From positions 166,904-230,903 of the forward strand of contig JAEYKI010000024.1 in the NCBI GenBank assembly GCA_023408315.1: a stretch of DNA of 64,000 nt, read 5' to 3'. The translations under genes were made by a program, and so were the position numbers. Numbering within the stretch: position 1 is the stretch's first letter; each line of letters begins with the position of its first letter. Below, one piece after another: positions 57,278-64,000 of this stretch. The DNA is from Bacillota bacterium (GTDB taxonomy: Bacteria; Bacillota; Clostridia; Christensenellales; Christensenellaceae). Under the pieces are notes generated by a model. The model worked only from the letters and a program-made list of their open reading frames with translations, did not search any database and had not been told where the DNA came from.

Positions 57278-59296
57278 ATGTCAAGTTATTCACCACCGCT
57301 TTCGGTTATTTTTGTATGGCATCCAGTTGATGCAAATGAGGTCATTCCCATAGTAGAGTATTGCTATTCTCAATTTTCTCGAGATGTTAATAAACCATTC
57401 TCGCGCTCGATGAATTTACCTATCTTTTTTCGTACAACTTCGAAGAAAGGTATACCGGAAAAAATTGAGATTACTTCTGATAAAACAATTATATTTGTAT
57501 TTGTGAGCAAGGAATTCACAGATGATTCTTGGGTTGCTTATATTAGCGATTTGCCTAAAAATGAAAATGTGATTGTAATTCCTATAGCGATGGATAGATA
57601 TGCTTTAAATTTTACTGATTTATTTAATGGAGTAAATTTTATTCGGGCCTATGAATTTGACCAATTGTATCTTAATGATTATTTTTTTATTGCAATTTCA
57701 CACGAAATCTACCGTTGGGCACTTAATAAAAATTTTTCTAGAGCAGCATTAGGTAAGGATAATGCAATCGAATTATTTATAAGTCATGCTAAGGATGGTA
57801 AGAATGGTATAAAATTAGCTACTGATTTAAAAGGCTTTATAGATAACAGCCAGATGAGAAATTTTTTTGATGCTACAGATATTGCGGTGGGCTATAAATT
57901 TGATGATGAAATTATTGGGTATATTAAAAAATCTACAATAATAGCAATACATTCTGATATTTATTCTTCTCGTTACTGGTGTCAAAGAGAGATATTATGT
58001 GCCAAAGAAAATAACAGGCCAATAATAGCAGTCGATACACTTGAAGATTTTGAAGATCGTAGTTTCCCATTTGTATCAAATATTCCGGGCGTTCATGTGC
58101 ATGTTAATGGAACGACAAGCACCGGTGATTTATTACGAATTTTACGTTCAGCCTTGCTAGAGACGTTGCGCTTTTTTTATTCAGAGCTATTACTTAAAGA
58201 GTATATCCATGAAGGTTGGATAGAACCTGATGCTAAAATTATATCAAGACCTCCTGAAGTTTCTGATATTGAAAAATTGTTATTCTGTGATGGTGAAGAT
58301 ATTAAGTGTAAACATAAATCTATAGTTTACCCAGAACCTCCATTATATTCTGAAGAGCTTAACTTCATAAGTAAATTGGGAATTAAGGTTAGTACTCCTT
58401 TAACGATTGATTTTTCTTTATTACATAATAAGAAAATTGGAATATCGATATCAGATCCATCAGAAGAAGAATTAGTTTATATTGGGCAAAACAGTAAACA
58501 TCTTATACAACTTTCACAGGATATAGCACGCCACTTATTAGCCCGGAATGCTACTCTAATTTATGGCGGCGATCTTCGCAAAGATGGATTTACTCAGTTT
58601 ATCTTTGAGGAGGCCAAGGTACTTAAATCAAGAATGAAGTCACAAGGTTGTGTTCAAATAAAAAATTATATCGCTTGGCCAATTTACAGAAAAGATACAG
58701 TAGATATTAAAATGTGGAAAGCGGACAATATATCTATTGCGGAAATGAAGGAATATCCTTATGCAGAAGATGTAATAGACTTGATTCCTAGTGGAGATAT
58801 TTTCCTTCCACCAACCAACTCACAGAATCTTTTTGTCTGGAGTCGCTGCTTAACAGAAATGCGAAAAAAAATGATCGAAGAAAGTGATGTCCGTATATGT
58901 GCGGGGGGTAGGCATTCAGGTTATAAAGGTAAAATGCCAGGTGTTCTTGAAGAAATTATCATAGCAGCTGAAACGAAACGTCCCATTTTTTTGCTTGGTG
59001 GATTTGGTGGTATTACCGCTAGTGTTTGTAAAGTAATTCAGAATAAACCCACACCACAAGAACTTACTTTAAATTGGCAAATCCAGAATAATCCTGGGTA
59101 TAAAGGCTTGTTAGAATTTTGTCAATCAAGAGATGTACAATACTCTGCTGATTATAGTTTGATTATTGATATTATTAGAAGTGCTAATCTAAATAACGGA
59201 CTTTGTAAAGCGGACAACGATAGATTATTTATCACCCCATATATAGATGAAGCCTTAAATCTGGTTTTTAAAGGATTAAAAACTTTATTTGCATAG
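57278..59296 (+). CDS. TIR-like/TIR/SLOG three-domain protein (Thoeris-like sensor-effector)
   Basis: 672 residues; the ATG at 57278 follows AAGGAGG. Residues about 8-145 form a TIR-like domain (SVIFVWHPVDANE, IIFVFVSKEFTDDSW) in which the usual catalytic Glu is missing. Residues about 164-300 are a second TIR domain (ELFISHAKDGKNG, FFDATDIAVG, YSSRYWCQREILCAKE) with E238 as candidate NADase residue. Residues about 385-672 look like a SLOG Rossmann domain (KIGISISDP, GGDLRKDGFTQF, CAGGRHSGYKG, PGVLEEIIIAAE, LLGGFGG). In Thoeris, the SLOG of ThsA binds a cyclic ADP-ribose signal made by TIR proteins and switches on NAD depletion. Here a TIR would replace SIR2 as the executioner. The first gene of the island. 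Confidence 0.8.
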   Translation: MSSYSPPLSVIFVWHPVDANEVIPIVEYCYSQFSRDVNKPFSRSMNLPIFFRTTSKKGIPEKIEITSDKTIIFVFVSKEFTDDSWVAYISDLPKNENVIVIPIAMDRYALNFTDLFNGVNFIRAYEFDQLYLNDYFFIAISHEIYRWALNKNFSRAALGKDNAIELFISHAKDGKNGIKLATDLKGFIDNSQMRNFFDATDIAVGYKFDDEIIGYIKKSTIIAIHSDIYSSRYWCQREILCAKENNRPIIAVDTLEDFEDRSFPFVSNIPGVHVHVNGTTSTGDLLRILRSALLETLRFFYSELLLKEYIHEGWIEPDAKIISRPPEVSDIEKLLFCDGEDIKCKHKSIVYPEPPLYSEELNFISKLGIKVSTPLTIDFSLLHNKKIGISISDPSEEELVYIGQNSKHLIQLSQDIARHLLARNATLIYGGDLRKDGFTQFIFEEAKVLKSRMKSQGCVQIKNYIAWPIYRKDTVDIKMWKADNISIAEMKEYPYAEDVIDLIPSGDIFLPPTNSQNLFVWSRCLTEMRKKMIEESDVRICAGGRHSGYKGKMPGVLEEIIIAAETKRPIFLLGGFGGITASVCKVIQNKPTPQELTLNWQIQNNPGYKGLLEFCQSRDVQYSADYSLIIDIIRSANLNNGLCKADNDRLFITPYIDEALNLVFKGLKTLFA

Positions 59297-59335
59297 TTAA
59301 AATGAAAACAAGCATTTTCAATGGAGGATAATCGC

Positions 59336-59866
59336 ATGATAAAAAATAGCGAAACAAAGCACAAAGTGTTTATCAGTTACTACCATGATGATGACCAGTA
59401 TTACAAAGACAAATTTGAGGAACTGTTCGATGACATTTTTATAAATAAGTCTGTTAGTGATGGTGATATTGACGATGATCTTAGTGCTAATTATATTAAA
59501 AGATTAATTCAAGAAGATTATCTAACTGATACTTCTGTTTTAGTTGTATTAGTTGGTAAAAATACATTCAAACGCAAACATGTTGATTGGGAAATTTCTG
59601 CAGCATTAAGTAAAAAAGTTGGAGGATATTCTGGCCTTTTAGGTCTATGCTTACCTAATCACTCTGCATTTGGAAAAGATAAGTATTCAGACGATGATGT
59701 ACCTCCACGATTAGTAGATAATTTGAAATCAGGCTTTGCAAAATTATATGATTGGACGACTTCTGAACAAATAATTAAAGCCAGAATTGAAGATGCATTC
59801 AATGCGAGAATTGATATGAAAGACACAATTGATAATTCGAGAGAGCAGTTTAAAAAAAACAGATGA
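59336..59866 (+). CDS. MTH538-type TIR-like (DUF1863) protein A, ThsB-like
   Basis: 176 residues, starting MIKNSETKHKVFISYY; the upstream ATG at 59321 is part of the ribosome site ATGGAGG. A single TIR-like domain of the MTH538/DUF1863 family: KVFISYYHDDDQYYKDKFEE, then LVVLVGKNTFKRKHVDWEIS with E86 as putative catalytic Glu, and YSGLLGLCLP. Thoeris ThsB proteins belong to the same broad TIR-like group and make the second messenger on phage infection. It is 39 nt after the SLOG-protein gene. Confidence 0.85.
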   Translation: MIKNSETKHKVFISYYHDDDQYYKDKFEELFDDIFINKSVSDGDIDDDLSANYIKRLIQEDYLTDTSVLVVLVGKNTFKRKHVDWEISAALSKKVGGYSGLLGLCLPNHSAFGKDKYSDDDVPPRLVDNLKSGFAKLYDWTTSEQIIKARIEDAFNARIDMKDTIDNSREQFKKNR

Positions 59867-59919
59867 ACTAAGAAATTACTAGAGTGAGACTTATTTATTT
59901 GAATGGAAAGGGTAAAAAT

Positions 59920-60495
59920 ATGAAAGGCATTAATTTAGCTACTCAAAAATTATATGAATTTTCATCATATGAGCAAAGGGATTTAGAAAGCAAAAAATGT
60001 GTATTCTTATCTCACCGAAATGCTGATAAAGATAAAGTGTTAAAAATAGGAGAATACATCAAAAATGCAGGGTTAAACATCTATTTAGATGTTAATGATT
60101 CGGATCTGCAAGTTGCAGTAACAGCGCAAAACGCAAAGAAAATTACTGAATGTATACAACGTGGATTATCGTTTTCCAATTATATGATATGCGCAATATC
60201 AAGCAATACTTTCGATGAAAACTCTTGGTGGGTACCTTACGAGATAGGATATAGTGATAAAGAAAAAAAGGAGTGCTGCCTACTTAAATTAAGTAATTTA
60301 AAAAAAGATCAAATACCAGAGTATTTAAAGATTAAGCAAATTCTTTACAATATTAGCGATTTAAATAAAAAAATTAAAGCTTGGTCAACAAATGTGAATG
60401 AATGGTCAGCTAAGGGAATTTATAGTTTACGTGAAGGCTTATTATCAGAGACCGCTACAGATCATGTATTAGTAAATATATTAGATAGAGTTTAA
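59920..60495 (+). CDS. TIR-domain protein
   Basis: 191 residues, starting MKGINLATQKLYEF at 59920 with GAAAGGG upstream. A TIR domain with a short N-terminal extension: CVFLSHRNADKDKVLKIGEY, NIYLDVNDSDLQ, ICAISSNTFDENSWWVPYEIGYSD with E108 as putative catalytic residue. It is divergent from the two MTH538-type neighbours, so it may recognise a different trigger or make a different signal. 53 nt separate it from the previous gene. Confidence 0.82.
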   Translation: MKGINLATQKLYEFSSYEQRDLESKKCVFLSHRNADKDKVLKIGEYIKNAGLNIYLDVNDSDLQVAVTAQNAKKITECIQRGLSFSNYMICAISSNTFDENSWWVPYEIGYSDKEKKECCLLKLSNLKKDQIPEYLKIKQILYNISDLNKKIKAWSTNVNEWSAKGIYSLREGLLSETATDHVLVNILDRV

Positions 60496-60591
60496 TTGTT
60501 ATTTTATTTTTATAAGTTTAGATCATCTTCAGAAGACTTTGAAGTTGATTGTTAAACAAAGATAAACAATTTAGATGGAGGATATATACAT

Positions 60592-61074
60592 ATGGCGCAT
60601 AAAGTATTTGTTAGTTTTCATCATGCAAATGATCAGCAGAAAGCCAATTATCTAAGAGACGCGTATGGCAAAGATAACACCTTGATCGACCGTTCCTTAG
60701 CAGATGCTTACGACAATAAAACAGATGATGAAATCCTTGCCCTTATTCGTACAAATCATCTGAAGGACTCAACAGTTACCATTGTTCTTATAGGTTCTGA
60801 TACAGCTAATCGAAAATGGGTAGATTGGGAAATTTACTCTTCCTTACGTCCATATGGCGTACGAACTCGAAACGGCTTGCTAGGGATTTATCTTCCCACC
60901 GCTGGGCAGACACCAGCCAGGCTACAAGATAATGTTGACAGTGACTACGCTGTGACCATGAAATGGGAAAATATTTCATGGCAACTTAGTAGTAAAATTG
61001 AAGAAGCATATAATAATAGAACAAAAGATAATCTGGTAAGAAATTCAAGATCTCGTAGACAGAGAAATAGTTAG
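60592..61074 (+). CDS. MTH538-type TIR-like (DUF1863) protein B, ThsB-like
   Basis: 160 residues after TGGAGG. Same family as the protein at 59336 but clearly divergent: HKVFVSFHHANDQQKANYLR, IVLIGSDTANRKWVDWEIYS with E80, and NGLLGIYLP. It ends in a basic Ser/Arg tail (RNSRSRRQRNS). Its codon use is slightly less AT-rich than its neighbours, so it may have joined the cluster separately. A terminator follows at 61088. Confidence 0.85.
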   Translation: MAHKVFVSFHHANDQQKANYLRDAYGKDNTLIDRSLADAYDNKTDDEILALIRTNHLKDSTVTIVLIGSDTANRKWVDWEIYSSLRPYGVRTRNGLLGIYLPTAGQTPARLQDNVDSDYAVTMKWENISWQLSSKIEEAYNNRTKDNLVRNSRSRRQRNS

Positions 61075-61087
61075 TGATAGTATTAGC

Positions 61088-61115
61088 AAAAGGACTAATT
61101 TGCCTTAGTCCTTTT
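61088..61115 (+). terminator. Intrinsic terminator within the island
   Basis: AAAAGGACTAA/TTAGTCCTTTT. It separates the first four TIR genes from the TIR-ATPase gene, which may therefore be a separate unit. Confidence 0.75.
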
Positions 61116-61228
61116 ACTATATAACCAGCAGACTTGGCTATTTTAGATCTTAGACTATTCATTTATCTTCACATTTAGCCAAAGACCCTATTCGATATTT
61201 TGAAGAAATTAACAATAAGGTTGGGAAA

Positions 61229-63706
61229 ATGATGAAAAAATCAACTAAAAAAATTAATTGCTTTGTTTCCTATTCTCGAAGTGATATCAATATTGCGGAA
61301 TTAAATGCTTTATTAAATTGGATGAACTATTTATCTGGAAGTGTATTTAAGTTCTATTTTGACTTCAATCTTATACCAGGTGATAATTTAAAAGAATTTA
61401 TTGATGAAATTGAAAATGTCGATTGTATTTTTGTTTTTTGTTCTCCTGGTTATAAGGATAAAATAGAATTAAATAAAATAGCATCAGGAGTTTTTAAAGA
61501 ATATACAAAAATTGTGTATATAAATGAGAGAAATCAAAACCTAAAGTTAAATTTTAATAACAATTATACAAAATATAGAATTCCAATATATCCGTTTTTA
61601 ATTAAAGGGGATGTTGATTCTTCTATTCCAATAGAATTAACAGAATTATTACATCTTGATATAAAAAACATAAGATTTTTAAAAAGAGAAAGTATTCTAG
61701 AATTAAATAACACATCTAAAAATATTTATAAAGATCCTTTAATGAAAATAATTACTAATATTATTACTTTAATGGAAATGAAAGATCCAGATTTTAATAA
61801 TAAAGAAAAAGAATTATTAAATGAATTCTTCATAGAAAAGGAAGAGATTAAAGCTTCTGGATTTGATAGTATAAAAGATCCATTGTTAAAAGATATAGTC
61901 GAAGATTCCCAAATAGAAAAAAAAGAACCTCAAATATTATTAAATGAATTATTTGTTGAAACCAAAGCAGAATATACACGCAATTTACCAGATAGCGTTA
62001 TTGTAAAAACAAAATCATATTTATCAGTTTTATGTCAAGAATCATATTTTTTAATTGGAAGAAAAGGAAGTGGAAAATCGACTGTATCAACCACTTTAGG
62101 TAAATTAAATATCAAAAAATATAAAGGAATTATTCGAATATTTGCGGATGAATTTGATTTACAAAAAACTTACGAAATGTTTCTAACAAATGAAAACGAT
62201 TATATAGTAAAAGTTAAAGATGATATTCGCACTATTCTTACATTAGATCAGGTGTTGGAAGTTTTTTGGGAATCATATATATATTTGTTTAGTTTATATA
62301 TTATTTATAATGAGCGTGAATATCTAAATGAAAAACAAAAAAAGTACTTTGGTTCGATACAAACTTTTTTTTTAGAATTTTTAATCAATAAAAATGTAAA
62401 GGACTTAGCAAATCCTCGATATATCTCAAAAGTATTTTATAGTCATTGCTTGGAAAATCTGTATGCATTTATAAATATTATAATTGATAAAAGCAGAAAT
62501 GTAGAAAAGCATTTGTTCACAGATATAGTTGCCGCCTTTACAACCAATAATTTTATTGAATTCCTAATTGGTAAAAATATAATTAATGATTTTTATGAAA
62601 TTATTAAAGAATGTAACCGCCATATCCTAATTTCGCTAGATGGCTTTGATAGAAAGTTTGAAGCCTTCAGGAATTTCACACAAACAAATTATACATCTGA
62701 AAGTACTGAATATAAAAAGCGGAATTCATTTGAAACACTTTGGCTAATTTCATTACTAGATATATTATATTTAAATAAACAGGAATGTAACATGTTTTTT
62801 AACATAGTCGATTTATGTATAACAATTCCTATGGATAGGTTTTTGGATCTGCAAAATAATAGAGACTTTTATAAATTTAGAAATAGGGTCGTTTCATTAA
62901 ACTGGTCGGGAATAGAATTGGCTATTATGTTGAGAAAACGGCTCGAAAATTTATTAAAAATAAAAACTGAAAAAGCTATTCCGGAAATAAGATTAAAAAA
63001 GATATTTGAAGAGCATTTTCCTTTTTTACCAGAATATTTAGAAATTAAAATAAATAATAAAATAAAAAATATTGAACTATTTCAGTATGTTCTAAGATTA
63101 TCATTTTGGAGACCAAGGGATATTATAAAGTATTATACAAGTATTTTAACCCTATATAATAGCCATATAATTAAAAAAAGTGGTCCAATCAATCCGGAAT
63201 CAATAAAAAGAGTATTGAAAGAGACCTCAATTAATATAATGCGAGACGAATTTATTAGTGAATTTTCAGGTATCTTTGATAATCTTTCGCAAATAATAAA
63301 TAAATTTCGAAAATGTAATCAATTGCTTACATATAATAAATTATACTCTCTATTAAATGACTTAAATTTATCAAAATATAGTTATAATCCTGAATCAATG
63401 AAAATACAAGATAAGATTCAATTACTTTATAATATAGGTTTTCTGGGAATATTTTTAAGTAAGGAATATATGGAGAAATATAATATAACTAATCCTTATG
63501 CATTTATTTTTAATGAAGGCCAAATGCCCATGCAATCTTTTCTTAGTGGTGAATTTGAAGAATGTAAATTCATTATTCATTGCATATTTATAGAATATTT
63601 GGATCTTGTTGTAGATTCGGATGATTTGGTTTGTAATTATGATTGGAAGTATTTACATGATAATGAGGAACAAATGCATCAAATGAACATTATACCGATT
63701 GATTAG
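61229..63706 (+). CDS. TIR/SEFIR-like domain fused to P-loop ATPase (Sll1717-like)
   Basis: 825 residues. The N-terminal 1-130 resembles a TIR or SEFIR domain (NCFVSYSRSDINIAELN, FKFYFDFNLIPGDNL, CIFVFCSPGYKDK). A charged linker follows (about 185-250), then a P-loop ATPase: Walker A GRKGSGKST at 277-285 and a Walker B-like strand ILISLDGFD at 466-474. The remaining 350 residues are helical. The ATPase part looks like the Sll1717-type P-loop family, from memory. NTPase-coupled TIR proteins are known immune receptors in bacteria. It is extremely AT-rich and lacks a strong AGGAGG site (GGTTGGG is upstream). Confidence 0.75.
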   Translation: MMKKSTKKINCFVSYSRSDINIAELNALLNWMNYLSGSVFKFYFDFNLIPGDNLKEFIDEIENVDCIFVFCSPGYKDKIELNKIASGVFKEYTKIVYINERNQNLKLNFNNNYTKYRIPIYPFLIKGDVDSSIPIELTELLHLDIKNIRFLKRESILELNNTSKNIYKDPLMKIITNIITLMEMKDPDFNNKEKELLNEFFIEKEEIKASGFDSIKDPLLKDIVEDSQIEKKEPQILLNELFVETKAEYTRNLPDSVIVKTKSYLSVLCQESYFLIGRKGSGKSTVSTTLGKLNIKKYKGIIRIFADEFDLQKTYEMFLTNENDYIVKVKDDIRTILTLDQVLEVFWESYIYLFSLYIIYNEREYLNEKQKKYFGSIQTFFLEFLINKNVKDLANPRYISKVFYSHCLENLYAFINIIIDKSRNVEKHLFTDIVAAFTTNNFIEFLIGKNIINDFYEIIKECNRHILISLDGFDRKFEAFRNFTQTNYTSESTEYKKRNSFETLWLISLLDILYLNKQECNMFFNIVDLCITIPMDRFLDLQNNRDFYKFRNRVVSLNWSGIELAIMLRKRLENLLKIKTEKAIPEIRLKKIFEEHFPFLPEYLEIKINNKIKNIELFQYVLRLSFWRPRDIIKYYTSILTLYNSHIIKKSGPINPESIKRVLKETSINIMRDEFISEFSGIFDNLSQIINKFRKCNQLLTYNKLYSLLNDLNLSKYSYNPESMKIQDKIQLLYNIGFLGIFLSKEYMEKYNITNPYAFIFNEGQMPMQSFLSGEFEECKFIIHCIFIEYLDLVVDSDDLVCNYDWKYLHDNEEQMHQMNIIPID

Positions 63707-63887
63707 AAATGAGAACTTTGAGTAATTTTATTAAAAAAATAGGGCGCATGACCAGTTACAGTAGATTGTGAAAGGAGATATTCGTAAATTTGAAATAATA
63801 AAATAAATGAATTTATCAATGATATAATTTTAGTTGATTTATATTATAGTTCTTTGCCATGATTTAACCTTCCTATTGGTACTATAT
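63707..63887 (+). other. AT-rich intergenic stretch
   Basis: No frame with a plausible start and ribosome site. It contains the right-hand copy of the short inverted repeat (TTCCTATTG, 63870-63878). Confidence 0.4.
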
Positions 63888-63934
63888 AAGCACGGACATT
63901 CACCGATCGCTGGTGATGTTTGTGCTTATTTTTT
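63888..63934 (+). terminator. Intrinsic terminator at the right end
   Basis: AAGCAC...CACC, short loop, GGTG...GTGCTT followed by ATTTTTT. It could end the TIR-ATPase transcript. The final 66 bases (63935-64000) are less AT-rich and contain no gene I can recognise. Confidence 0.7.
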
Positions 63935-64000
63935 ATAATAAGAGGAATCATGGTCTGGCGTACTTCCCATTGGATTTCGCATCCGTAACATAATCCGCCA

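Larger units (their letters stand above)
56983..63878 (+). mobile_element. Probable horizontally acquired AT-rich TIR defence island
   Basis: From about 56.98 kb the DNA becomes sharply AT-rich, codon usage changes (many AAA, ATA, TTA) and five TIR-type genes run in one direction. The left edge interrupts an ABC ATPase gene. CAATAGGAA at 56983-56991 recurs inverted as TTCCTATTG at 63870-63878, with further matches (ACGGT versus AGGT beside it), so these might be terminal inverted repeats. No transposase or integrase is seen, and the true right end could be beyond the window. The 57000-57277 stretch holds no gene and no convincing promoter. Confidence 0.55.

Noticed and set aside
57278..63706. 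Classical Thoeris (SIR2-SLOG ThsA plus ThsB)
   Set aside because: No SIR2 domain is present in any of the five proteins; the SLOG is fused to TIR domains instead.
1..64000. CRISPR arrays, tRNA, rRNA, integrase or transposase genes
   Set aside because: No regularly spaced repeats, no cloverleaf or rRNA core sequence and no recombinase motifs were seen on either strand.

Overview
The window looks like chromosome of an anaerobic Firmicute of the class Clostridia (inference). Supporting signs are strong AGGAGG ribosome sites with occasional TTG/GTG starts, many textbook TTGACA-17-TATAAT promoters, a SAM-I riboswitch before metK, a fused 2-hydroxyacyl-CoA dehydratase activase, lipoproteins with Ser/Ala-rich linkers, oxygen-independent redox enzymes (Fe-S old yellow enzymes, radical SAM, siroheme sulfite reductase) and Lsa-type ABC-F. 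Most of the DNA is mid-GC. The last 7 kb (about 56.98-63.9 kb) is strikingly AT-rich and foreign. No rRNA, tRNA, CRISPR array, integrase or transposase was recognised.

Layout. 0-18 kb: a leader RNA and a lipoprotein, the activase, a glycerophosphodiesterase, an ABC-F resistance gene behind an attenuator, phosphofructokinase plus acyl-ACP thioesterase, an amino-acid ABC importer, glycerol-1-phosphate dehydrogenase, a eukaryote-type hexokinase, cyclophilin and an MFS carrier. 17.6-27.7 kb: a flavin reductase-like protein, a PAS-LuxR regulator, two near-identical short Fe-S old yellow enzymes flanking PadR, metallo-beta-lactamase-fold and two uncharacterised genes, then an amidohydrolase, an iron alcohol dehydrogenase and shikimate kinase. 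27.7-37.1 kb: envelope and membrane genes, spermidine synthase, a putative small RNA, a TauE/SafE transporter split in two, CYTH-CHAD and Maf.

37.3-55.5 kb is a sulfur region. A taurine-type ABC importer is followed by a siroheme/[4Fe-4S] sulfite reductase, a TusA-like protein, a receiver protein, a ThiF/MoeB-type E1, a ThiS-like sulfur carrier with a C-terminal tail, a JAMM protease that could remove that tail, and a two-component system. After metK comes a second sulfonate-type ABC importer bracketed by two paralogous radical SAM proteins with a CX8CX2C cysteine motif, plus a PNPOx-fold protein, a PLP-dependent lyase/decarboxylase and an acetyltransferase. Three of these transcription units start with the same roughly 21-bp element directly after the -10 box, so they probably form one regulon. 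The inferred pathway is sulfonate uptake, anaerobic C-S cleavage, sulfite to sulfide, protein thiocarboxylate, then a sulfur amino acid. It contains no O2-dependent desulfonating enzyme.

55.6-63.9 kb: an ABC-2 exporter whose ATPase gene has lost its 5' part where the AT-rich island begins. The island carries five consecutive same-strand genes: TIR-like/TIR/SLOG, a MTH538-type TIR-like protein, a TIR protein, a second MTH538-type TIR-like protein, and a TIR/SEFIR-like protein fused to a P-loop ATPase. It resembles Thoeris in logic (TIR signal makers plus a SLOG sensor) but has no SIR2 ThsA. It is the best candidate here for an undescribed anti-phage system.
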